From contig CALGXU010000381.1 in the NCBI GenBank assembly GCA_937935205.1, forward strand, positions 1-5,115: a stretch of DNA of 5,115 nt, written 5' to 3'. Below the pieces are notes generated by a model, which searched no databases, was not told the origin of the DNA, and worked only from the letters and a program-made list of their open reading frames with translations. Positions 1 through 5,115 of the stretch are shown here, in pieces. The translations under genes and the position numbers were made by a program. This DNA is from an uncultured Rothia sp. (GTDB lineage Bacteria; Actinomycetota; Actinomycetes; Actinomycetales; Micrococcaceae). Every line of letters begins with the position of its first letter. The stretch's first letter is position 1.

Positions 1-240
1 CCCTTCGCCGGCAGCGAGTACCGAGACATCAAGGACCGCAACGAATTCATCCCCCACCGCGCAGACCTGGAAGAAGCCGCCTACCCCGAGATGATTATTC
101 GTCTCTACGAAAAGTGGTACGAGGCAGCCCCCGCAGACATCAAGACGCGCAGCGACGGCAACCGTGCACGATTCCTCGCCACGAGCGCCTACCAGCAGTG
201 GAAGGCCCAGCCCCAAACCCCCAGCAGCTCCCGCCCATAA
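1..240 (+). CDS. C-terminal fragment of an unrecognised protein (5' end outside window)
   Basis: Frame 1 is open from the first base to a TAA at 238-240 and gives the last 79 residues of a protein that begins upstream of the window. The fragment is soluble and charged. It starts PFAGSEYRDIKDRNEF, has an aromatic, probably helical stretch (MIIRLYEKWYEAAP) around residues 31-44, and ends in a Pro/Ser/Gln-rich tail after YQQWKAQ. There is no membrane segment and no catalytic motif that I can name. The codons end in C or G like the other genes here, and no competing long frame exists on this stretch, so it is very likely a genuine gene end. It converges on pdxT, and a hairpin lies 30 nt past its stop. 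I do not recognise the family and assign no function. Confidence 0.75.
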   Translation, partial: PFAGSEYRDIKDRNEFIPHRADLEEAAYPEMIIRLYEKWYEAAPADIKTRSDGNRARFLATSAYQQWKAQPQTPSSSRP

Positions 241-263
241 GTCCACTCACGCATAAACCCGCG

Positions 264-309
264 CAAAAACAGTTGTGGCGGTGACCGAACAACGGTCATC
301 GCCACAACT
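264..309 (-). terminator. Terminator after pdxT, probably bidirectional
   Basis: A 17-bp inverted repeat (271-287 with 293-309, loop AACAA at 288-292) begins AGTTGTGGCGGTGACCG. It has one non-Watson-Crick position that can form a G-U pair. On the minus strand the stem is followed at once by GTTTTTGCGC (270-261), a good U-tract for ending pdxT transcripts. On the plus strand it is followed by CTTTAAAC, a weaker U-tract that could still serve the gene ending at 240. The placement between two convergent genes fits a shared terminator. Confidence 0.8.
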
Positions 310-350
310 CTTTAAACGGTCATTACCGGGCTTATTTTTTGGGGGAGGGG

Positions 351-989
351 CTACTTGCCCTTCACCTCGCGTGCCAGAGCCAGCAGCTCCTCATGCACGG
401 TCGTATCGCCCGTAACCTCCGGGTGGAAAGAAATACCAATCAGGTTGCCCGAACGCACACCCACAATCTTCCCCTCATGACGAGCCGTCACCTGCACACC
501 CTCACCAGTGCCAGTCACAATCGGCGCACGAATAAACGCCGTATCAATAACCACCTCATCACCGGCAGGGGTCAGCCACGGCAGGCGCACCTCCGCAGAA
601 TCAACCTGCGAACCAAAAGCGTTACGACCCACCGAAACATCCAAAACACCCAGCGACTGCTGACCCGGCGCCGGATCATCAATACGCTTCGACAGCATAA
701 TCAGACCAGCGCACGTACCCAGAGTCGGCATGCCCGAAGAAATCGCCTCAATCAGCGGCTCACGCACACCAAAAATACGGGTCAAACGGTCAATCGTCGA
801 CGACTCACCACCGGGCAGAACCAGCGCATCCAGACCCTCAAGCTGCTCACCGGTACGCACCCAACGCACCTGCGCACCCAGGGACTCCAGCATCAACGCG
901 TGCTCACGCACACCGCCCTGCAGCGCCAAAACACCAACCGTCAAACCCTCACCCGGCAAAACACCGGCAGGCTGAACCTTCTCAACCAT
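351..989 (-). CDS. pdxT: PdxT, glutaminase subunit of pyridoxal 5'-phosphate synthase
   Basis: PdxT hydrolyses glutamine and channels the ammonia to PdxS for PLP synthesis in the cytosol. From the ATG at 989 the protein has 212 residues. It contains the family motifs in order: LALQGGVREH (residues 21-30), the PGGESST oxyanion/substrate motif near 59-65, the nucleophile in GTCAGLIML (Cys93), the conserved VGRNAFG (Arg122), and FHPE with the His189/Glu191 pair of the class I glutaminase triad. The frame can be extended to a GTG at 1004, which would give 217 residues. I prefer ATG 989 because AAGGGAG lies 5 nt upstream of it, while no Shine-Dalgarno sequence precedes GTG 1004. Even so, about 15 residues precede the usual family start (LTVGVLALQG). 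It is the second gene of a pdxS-pdxT operon and is followed by a terminator. Confidence 0.95.
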   Translation of the reverse strand: MVEKVQPAGVLPGEGLTVGVLALQGGVREHALMLESLGAQVRWVRTGEQLEGLDALVLPGGESSTIDRLTRIFGVREPLIEAISSGMPTLGTCAGLIMLSKRIDDPAPGQQSLGVLDVSVGRNAFGSQVDSAEVRLPWLTPAGDEVVIDTAFIRAPIVTGTGEGVQVTARHEGKIVGVRSGNLIGISFHPEVTGDTTVHEELLALAREVKGK

Positions 990-1020
990 CACCGCTCCCT
1001 TCACAAATCAACAAACACAA

Positions 1021-1057
1021 GGAGGGTGGGACCCGCCTCAGCGAACCCCACCCCCTC
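1021..1057 (-). promoter_or_regulatory. Candidate attenuator hairpin in the pdxS-pdxT spacer, proximal to pdxT
   Basis: Read on the minus strand, GAGGG and GGTGGG (1057-1047, interrupted by two extra G residues) can pair with CCCACCCTC (1030-1022) across a loop of about 16 nt. The T-rich run TTGTGTTTGTTGATTTG (1020-1004, about two thirds T) follows directly. This resembles a weak intrinsic terminator between the two genes. The large loop and bulge make it less convincing than the terminators at 264-309 and 3903-3950. The effect on pdxT expression is inference. Confidence 0.35.
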
Positions 1058-1067
1058 ATCAAACACT

Positions 1068-1085
1068 CACCCCAAATGCGGGGTG
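1068..1085 (-). promoter_or_regulatory. Small intercistronic hairpin just after pdxS
   Basis: CACCCC (1068-1073) and GGGGTG (1080-1085) form a perfect 6-bp inverted repeat with a 6-nt loop. It begins 10 nt after the pdxS stop codon on the minus strand. The downstream sequence AGTGTTTGATG is not a proper U-tract, so mRNA stabilisation or processing is more likely than termination. A 10-bp perfect palindrome, GTGCGCGCAC (1083-1092), overlaps its edge. Confidence 0.35.
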
Positions 1086-1095
1086 CGCGCACGAA

Positions 1096-2001
1096 TTACC
1101 AGCCGCGCTCCGCCAGGCGGTGCGGTGCCGGAATGTCAGCAACGTTAATGCCGACCATAGCCTCACCCAGGCCGCGAGAAGCCTCAGCAACCTTCTCCGG
1201 GTCATTGTAGAAAGCGGTAGCCTTCACAATAGCCTTCGCACGAGCAACCGGGTCGCCCGACTTGAAAATACCGGAACCAACGAACACGCCGTCAGCACCG
1301 AGCTGCATCATCATTGCAGCGTCAGCGGGGGTAGCCACACCACCAGCGGTGAACATGACCACGGGCAGCTTACCGGTCTGAGCAACCTCACGAACCAGCT
1401 CGTACGGTGCAGCCAGTTCCTTAGCCTTCACGTACAGCTCGTCAGGCATGGTGTTGTACAGGCCCTGCAGCTCAGCAATCTGACGCTTAATGGTGCGGAT
1501 GTGCTTGGTCGCCTCAGAGACGTCACCGGTGCCAGCCTCGCCCTTCGAGCGAATCATAGCGGCACCCTCGGTGATGCGGCGCAGCGCCTCACCCAGGTTG
1601 GTAGCACCACACACGAAAGGAACCTTGAACTGGTGCTTATCAATGTGGTTCACGTAGTCAGCGGGGGAAAGAACCTCAGACTCGTCAATGTAGTCGACCT
1701 TCAGGGTCTCCAGAATCTGAGCCTCAACGAAGTGGCCGATGCGTGCCTTCGCCATGACCGGAATCGAAACAGCATCAATGATGCCCTCAATCATGTCCGG
1801 GTCAGACATACGAGCCACGCCGCCCTGCGCACGAATATCCGCGGGAACGCGCTCGAGAGCCATGACGGCAACAGCGCCAGCATCTTCAGCGATCTTAGCC
1901 TGTTCGGGGGTGACGACGTCCATGATGACGCCGCCCTTGAGCATGTCGGCCAGGCCGCGCTTAACAAGCGGGCTGCCGGTTACGGTGTTGTTATCAGTCA
2001 T
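1096..2001 (-). CDS. pdxS: PdxS, synthase subunit of pyridoxal 5'-phosphate synthase
   Basis: PdxS builds PLP from ribose 5-phosphate, glyceraldehyde 3-phosphate and ammonia supplied by PdxT, and works as a ring-shaped TIM-barrel assembly in the cytosol. The protein is 301 residues, normal for the family. Landmarks are KGGVIMDV with the conserved Asp28, VAVMALERVPADIRAQGGVARM (residues 45-65), the Schiff-base lysine Lys85 in PVMAKARIGH, DYIDESEVL (103-111), VPFVCGATNLGEALRR, the second catalytic lysine Lys153 in RSKGEAGTG, FTAGGVATPADAA (217-229) and GADGVFVGSGIFKS (235-248). It ends in the typical ERGW. About 10 residues at the N terminus (MTDNNTVTGS) are variable. The start is supported by GAGAAG 8 nt upstream of the ATG; AAGG lies closer. 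It is the first gene of the operon, and pdxT follows after 106 nt. Nothing appears truncated or altered. Confidence 0.98.
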   Translation of the reverse strand: MTDNNTVTGSPLVKRGLADMLKGGVIMDVVTPEQAKIAEDAGAVAVMALERVPADIRAQGGVARMSDPDMIEGIIDAVSIPVMAKARIGHFVEAQILETLKVDYIDESEVLSPADYVNHIDKHQFKVPFVCGATNLGEALRRITEGAAMIRSKGEAGTGDVSEATKHIRTIKRQIAELQGLYNTMPDELYVKAKELAAPYELVREVAQTGKLPVVMFTAGGVATPADAAMMMQLGADGVFVGSGIFKSGDPVARAKAIVKATAFYNDPEKVAEASRGLGEAMVGINVADIPAPHRLAERGW

Positions 2002-2021
2002 GACCTTATCTTCTCACGTTC

Positions 2022-2041
2022 TGAGTGTTCGCGCGCACTCA
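2022..2041 (-). promoter_or_regulatory. Hairpin in the pdxS leader
   Basis: TGAGTG (2022-2027) and CACTCA (2036-2041) form a 6-bp inverted repeat around the 8-nt loop TTCGCGCG. On the pdxS transcript it would sit just upstream of the Shine-Dalgarno region (about 2010-2015) in a leader of roughly 60 nt. It could affect translation or transcript stability. It is too short and simple to be called a known riboswitch, and chance is a real alternative. Confidence 0.3.
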
Positions 2042-2067
2042 CGGAGGCGGAATTTCTGTTCTCTGAC

Positions 2068-2110
2068 ATAGTACGACCCCAAGTTCACGTCAGAATGACA
2101 CAAAACGTCA
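2068..2110 (-). promoter_or_regulatory. Candidate pdxS promoter with repeated TGACGT motif
   Basis: On the minus strand the hexamer TACTAT (2073-2068) is a good -10 element and would place the transcription start near 2061, giving a leader of about 60 nt. No strong -35 is visible; TTCTGA with a 16-bp spacer is the best candidate, and it is weak. TGACGT occurs twice in the same orientation, at 2092-2087 and 2110-2105 (18 bp start to start). The nearer copy overlaps the expected -35 region. A weak -35 overlapped by a direct repeat fits an activator-dependent or repressed promoter, but no regulator gene is visible here. Confidence 0.45.
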
Positions 2111-2184
2111 TGAAAAGCGGTCAGAGTAGGGCAGTTCGTGGACTGAACAGACCCGCCGGCGAGCGCAGGGGATAAAACCGCGGG

Positions 2185-2226
2185 TATATTCTTTAACCCA
2201 GTAGAACCCTGCGCCCAAGCAAAGGA
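2185..2226 (+). promoter_or_regulatory. Candidate promoter and ribosome binding site of the antiporter gene
   Basis: TATATT (2185-2190) is a good -10 hexamer 41 nt upstream of the ATG, so the leader would be about 35 nt. I find no convincing -35 at the expected distance. AAAGGA (2221-2226) is a clear Shine-Dalgarno sequence 5 nt before the ATG at 2232 and fixes the start. The promoter points away from that of pdxS in the shared 230-bp intergenic region. Confidence 0.45.
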
Positions 2227-2231
2227 ACAGC

Positions 2232-3872
2232 ATGCTCGAAGTCGTTATCGCACTATCCCTCGCTGTCCTCATAGGCAGCGCAATCGCACACAAGACGCGG
2301 ATCACCCCCGCCATTGTGCTGATTTTCATTGGCCTGGCAATCGGCATTATGCCCGCCCACGAACTGCAAGAAGTTCAGAGTCTTGGCCTGCCGCCGCACG
2401 TCATCCTCGAAATCTTCCTGCCCGTCATGCTCTTCTGGGAAGCCCGCAACACCTCATGGCGTGAAGCGCGCACCCGCATCCGCGGCATTATCCTCACCGG
2501 CACCCTGCTGGTCATTGTGACCGCCTTCGGTGTCGCCGGGATTCTGCACGAGTTCGTCGGCGTGAGCGTCTGGGGTGCGGCACTGCTCATCGGTGTGGCG
2601 CTCGCACCCACCGACGCGGTCGCTGTGGCAACCCTCAACGGTAAACTCCCCAAGTCCGCTATCACCACCCTCAAAGCGGAGGCACTCATCAACGACGGCA
2701 CGACCCTCGTGCTCCTCGCCCTCGCCCTGCAGGTAGCCGCCGGGCAGGGACTCTCCCTCGGCCACTCCAGCGGCATGTTCTTCTTCTCCTTCCTCATCGG
2801 CATTCTGGTCGGCCTAGCGGTCGGCTGGGTAGCCAACAAGATTCGTGCCCACATCGACAACCCGATGTGGTTCACCTGCTTCATGCTGACCGTGCCCTTC
2901 ATCGCGTTCCTGCTCGCGGAGAAGATTGAGCCTTTCCCCGACATGAAGGGCTCCGGCGTGGTTTCTGTCGTGGTTGCGGCGTTCCTCCTCACCTACTACG
3001 GCCCGGAAACCATCAAACCGCAGAACCGCACCTACGGCCTGCCCACCTGGGCGTTCGTCACCTTCGTCATGAACGCCGTGCTGTTTGTCATGGTCGGTGT
3101 GCAGCTGCCCACCGCCGTGGAACGTATGGGTGTCACCATTAACCTCTACGGCACCACCTGGAGCTACGGCCTGCTCGTTGTGCTGGTCGCCTGGATTGCC
3201 TGCGTTGCTATTCGTTACGTATTCCTGCAGGTCTCTGTTTTCATGATTCGTCTTCTGGACCGCAGTGAGAAGCAGCGTTCCCTGCGCACCACCCACCGCG
3301 GCCGCGTCGTATCCACCATGGCTGGTCTGCGCGGCGGCGTGTCCCTGGCGGTGGCGCTGTCCATCCCGGCGAGTGTTGAATACCGCGACTTCGTGATCTT
3401 CGTGGTGTCCGGCGTGGTGCTGTGCTCCATGGTCGTGCAGGGCATGCTGCTGCCCGCCGTGATCCGCTGGGCTAACCTGCCGGTCGACAACAGCGAAGAA
3501 GAAGAAATGAACGACGCAATCCGCAGCCTGATTGCCGAATCCTTCGACTCCATCCAGGAGATTGGTGGACGCATCAACGCCCCGCAGGAAGTCATCGACC
3601 GCATCGCTGAAGAGCACATGTTCCACATGAGTATGTACCGCAACCTGCACACCCTGCACATGCACGGCGAGGACACCCCCGAGAACGTGCTGAAGGTGCT
3701 CGAAGCACACGACAAGGAGAAGGAACTGCGCCTGGGCGTCATCGAAGTTCAGCGCGATATTCTTAAGCGTCTGCGCAACGAAGGAACCATCGACATGAAC
3801 GTACTGCACCAAATCCAGGAACGCCTGGATATTGAGGTGCTGCGTGTGCTCGGCCCGCTTGAACTCGAATAG
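2232..3872 (+). CDS. CPA1-family Na+(K+)/H+ antiporter
   Basis: This is an integral membrane cation/proton exchanger of the monovalent cation:proton antiporter-1 (NhaP/NHE-like) family, likely to export Na+ or K+ in exchange for H+. The 546-residue protein has about 12-13 hydrophobic segments between residues 3 and 410. Family signatures visible in order are APTDAVAVATL with Thr127-Asp128 (the TD site of the unwound helix), LKAEALINDGTTLV with Glu150 and Asn154-Asp155 (the CPA1 ND motif), an arginine in a late helix (Arg328 in AIRYVFLQ), and GLRGGVSLAVALSIP (residues 365-379). From about 415 a hydrophilic helical tail begins with SEEEEM and reaches the C terminus. It includes a His/Met cluster at 462-478. 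The ATG is supported by AAAGGA 5 nt upstream. The gene is monocistronic, ending at a strong terminator. Ion specificity cannot be read from the sequence. Confidence 0.92.
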   Translation: MLEVVIALSLAVLIGSAIAHKTRITPAIVLIFIGLAIGIMPAHELQEVQSLGLPPHVILEIFLPVMLFWEARNTSWREARTRIRGIILTGTLLVIVTAFGVAGILHEFVGVSVWGAALLIGVALAPTDAVAVATLNGKLPKSAITTLKAEALINDGTTLVLLALALQVAAGQGLSLGHSSGMFFFSFLIGILVGLAVGWVANKIRAHIDNPMWFTCFMLTVPFIAFLLAEKIEPFPDMKGSGVVSVVVAAFLLTYYGPETIKPQNRTYGLPTWAFVTFVMNAVLFVMVGVQLPTAVERMGVTINLYGTTWSYGLLVVLVAWIACVAIRYVFLQVSVFMIRLLDRSEKQRSLRTTHRGRVVSTMAGLRGGVSLAVALSIPASVEYRDFVIFVVSGVVLCSMVVQGMLLPAVIRWANLPVDNSEEEEMNDAIRSLIAESFDSIQEIGGRINAPQEVIDRIAEEHMFHMSMYRNLHTLHMHGEDTPENVLKVLEAHDKEKELRLGVIEVQRDILKRLRNEGTIDMNVLHQIQERLDIEVLRVLGPLELE

Positions 3873-3902
3873 TTCACGCTCCTACATGCGATACGTATGA
3901 GG

Positions 3903-3950
3903 CGAGGCGCCCACCCCTAATAGCGGGGGAGGGGCGCCTCGTTGCTTTTT
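3903..3950 (+). terminator. Rho-independent terminator after the antiporter gene
   Basis: A 10-bp perfect GC-rich stem, CGAGGCGCCC (3903-3912) with GGGCGCCTCG (3932-3941), is followed by TTGCTTTTT (3942-3950). Inside the stem, CCCC and GGGG around TAATAGC can extend the pairing with a small internal loop. It lies 30 nt after the stop codon. A smaller stem, CATGCG-ATA-CGTATG (3885-3899), precedes it. This separates the antiporter transcript from the downstream transporter gene. Confidence 0.92.
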
Positions 3951-3963
3951 ATGTCTAAACCTC

Positions 3964-3994
3964 TAGACCCACCACTACGTGGAGGCGGTACAAT
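3964..3994 (+). promoter_or_regulatory. Candidate promoter of the MATE transporter gene
   Basis: TACAAT (3989-3994) is a good -10 hexamer about 90 nt upstream of the ATG at 4084. TAGACC (3964-3969) matches TTGACA at four of six positions, but with a long 19-bp spacer. Inside that spacer, CCAC-TAC-GTGG (3972-3982) is a perfect short inverted repeat and could be an operator. The predicted leader is about 80 nt and contains no gene or long repeat. Confidence 0.45.
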
Positions 3995-4083
3995 ACACTA
4001 GCCCGTTTTTCGCGCGGATCGTGCTTCTAACCGCGTCATTCACCGCGCACCGGACACGACACAGACCAGAACCACAGGAATAT

Positions 4084-5115
4084 ATGGCACCTCAGCAGAC
4101 TGAAAACACCGCACCCAACAACACCGCACCCGCCGCAGGACACGGCCCGCAGGGTCCCCATGGCGCAAGCGAAGACCCGCAGAACATCTACCTGCTCAAA
4201 GAAGCACCCATCCTCAAGGCACTCCTCTCCCTCGGCGTGCCCATGGCACTCGGCCTCGCCATCACCAGCATCTACAACGTGGTGAACTCCTACTTCGTCG
4301 GCCACTACGGCGGCACCGAAGACCTCGCCGCCACCAGCTACGGCGTGCCCGTCTTCGGCGTCATCATGGCGATCGCAGGCCTGTTCGGCCTGGGCTCCTC
4401 AACCCTCGCCTCCCGCAAGCTCGGTGAGGGCCGCCCCGTCAGCGAGATTCACCGCGTCACCTCCTTCGCCCTCTACTCGGCGCTCGGTGCCGGTATTGTT
4501 GCGGCCGCTATCGGTTTCATCCTCGCCGACCCGATCACCAGCATCATGGGTGCATCCGGCGGCTCCTACGAACCGACCCGCATCTACGTGCACCTCATGT
4601 TCCTCGGCGCGCCCCTCGCTATCGGCATGTTCACCCTCGAACAGCTCGTCCGCTCCGAAGGCTACGCCAAGCAGTCCATGTACGGCATCATCGTCGGCAC
4701 CGTCGTCACCTGCATCTTCGACGTGCTGTTCATCGCCATCATGGGCATGGGCGTCGCCGGTGCCGGTTGGGCGATGCTACTGGCGAACGGCGCATCCATG
4801 CTGTACTACCTGCTGTTCCTGATGCGTCAGAGCGAGAACTTCTCCGCGAACATCCGCGACTTCTCCCTCGACCCCGCCATCATCAAGCCCGTGGTCGCGG
4901 TCGGTGCCGCCGAGCTCATTCAGAGCCTCAACCTGATCTTCGCCGCCCTGCTGCTGAACAACCTCGCCGCCTCCTACGGTGACGACACCGTGGCGGCGTT
5001 CGGCCTGGCAATGCGCCTGAACATGGTGCCCGAAATGCTGTGCATGGGCCTGTGCATGGGCGGTATCCCGCTGTACGCCTACGCGTACGGTGCCCGCAAC
5101 GGCGCCCGCGTGAAG
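4084..5115 (+). CDS. MATE-family multidrug efflux transporter, 3' end outside window
   Basis: The frame is open from ATG 4084 to the end of the window, giving 344 codons with no stop; about 100-150 residues should be missing if it has normal MATE length. MATE proteins export organic cations, drugs or metabolites using an H+ or Na+ gradient. Residues 1-37 are hydrophilic and low-complexity, with NTAP twice. The membrane part starts at LLKEAPILKALLSLGVPMALG. MATE landmarks, MepA/DinF-like in character, are TSIYNVVNSYFVGHYGG (61-77), GSSTLASRKLGEG (104-116), FTLEQLVRSEG (183-193), IFDVLFIAIMGMGVAGAGWAM (211-231) and MGLCMGGIPLYAYAYGARN (321-339). About eight or nine hydrophobic segments are present. 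AGGA lies 4 nt before the ATG, somewhat close but usable. The next methionine in frame is residue 54, inside the first membrane helix, so the start is probably right. The substrate cannot be deduced. Confidence 0.9.
   Translation, partial: MAPQQTENTAPNNTAPAAGHGPQGPHGASEDPQNIYLLKEAPILKALLSLGVPMALGLAITSIYNVVNSYFVGHYGGTEDLAATSYGVPVFGVIMAIAGLFGLGSSTLASRKLGEGRPVSEIHRVTSFALYSALGAGIVAAAIGFILADPITSIMGASGGSYEPTRIYVHLMFLGAPLAIGMFTLEQLVRSEGYAKQSMYGIIVGTVVTCIFDVLFIAIMGMGVAGAGWAMLLANGASMLYYLLFLMRQSENFSANIRDFSLDPAIIKPVVAVGAAELIQSLNLIFAALLLNNLAASYGDDTVAAFGLAMRLNMVPEMLCMGLCMGGIPLYAYAYGARNGARVK

Noticed and set aside
339..1148. Open frame of 269 codons on the plus strand opposite pdxT
   Set aside because: Its product is a repetitive Arg/Thr/Asn/His-rich sequence with no motifs. 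It lies across pdxT, the spacer and the pdxS end, and is a shadow of pdxT.
1120..2175. Long open frame of 351 codons on the plus strand opposite pdxS
   Set aside because: It is the antisense shadow of pdxS, which has full family motifs. The translation is Asn/Leu/Arg/Ser-rich with no recognisable domain, and it arises from the codon bias of the real gene.
2002..2231. Possible small gene or riboswitch in the divergent intergenic region
   Set aside because: No short frame with a ribosome binding site is confined to it. I see no known riboswitch pattern; its content is explained by two back-to-back promoters and a leader hairpin.
2108..2347. Small minus-strand frame (79 codons) covering the antiporter start and part of the divergent promoter region
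   Set aside because: It starts inside the antiporter gene, lacks a convincing ribosome binding site, and resembles no known protein.
2814..3812. Open frame of 332 codons on the minus strand opposite the antiporter, rich in His, Gly and Asp
   Set aside because: The composition is what antisense reading of a membrane protein gene in GC-rich DNA gives. There is no ribosome binding site or motif, and the sense strand carries clear CPA1 signatures.
3873..4083. Possible small RNA gene between the antiporter and MATE genes
   Set aside because: The only strong structure is the terminator that belongs to the antiporter transcript. No separate promoter-plus-terminator pair or tRNA-like fold is visible.
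4036..4305. Minus-strand frame of 89 codons over the MATE start
   Set aside because: It is antisense to the MATE N terminus and its promoter leader, with no motif and no ribosome binding signal.
4424..4822. Plus-strand frame of 132 codons inside the MATE gene, rich in Ser, Pro and Ala
   Set aside because: It lies wholly inside the MATE reading frame in another phase. Its Ser/Pro/Ala composition is typical of a shifted frame, and MATE motifs lie in the true frame.
1..5115. Mobile element, CRISPR array or defence island
   Set aside because: There are no transposase or integrase motifs, no regularly spaced repeats, no long terminal inverted repeats, and no abrupt change in base composition.

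Overview
The window looks like chromosomal DNA from a GC-rich actinobacterium. Codons end mostly in C or G, and PdxS and PdxT are typical of the group. The PdxS sequence and the intermediate GC suggest the Micrococcaceae, possibly Rothia; this is an inference from protein character and was not tested by a search. The content is mostly ordinary housekeeping and transport. I see no transposase, integrase, CRISPR array, RNA gene or defence system.

Layout from left to right. Positions 1-240 hold the C-terminal end of an unrecognised rightward gene. It converges with a leftward pdxS-pdxT operon, and a long hairpin at 264-309 lies between them, so positioned that it can end transcription from both sides. 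The operon reads right to left: pdxS (1096-2001), a 106-nt spacer with two candidate hairpins, then pdxT (351-989). Together they encode PLP synthase, which makes pyridoxal 5'-phosphate from ribose 5-phosphate, glyceraldehyde 3-phosphate and ammonia released from glutamine.

A 230-bp divergent intergenic region (2002-2231) carries a candidate pdxS promoter with a repeated TGACGT motif, a hairpin in the pdxS leader, and a candidate promoter for the rightward gene. That gene (2232-3872) encodes a CPA1-type cation/proton antiporter with a cytosolic C-terminal tail that contains a His/Met cluster. It ends at a strong Rho-independent terminator (3903-3950). After a 211-bp intergenic region with a candidate promoter, a rightward MATE-family efflux transporter gene starts at 4084 and runs off the window at 5115. 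It has no stop codon in the window.

The two transporters are separated by a terminator and appear to be independent units. Neither has an obvious functional link to vitamin B6 synthesis. The observations worth a second look are regulatory: the pdxS promoter/leader and the pdxS-pdxT spacer. The antiporter tail and the missing usual downstream neighbours of pdxT are also of some interest.
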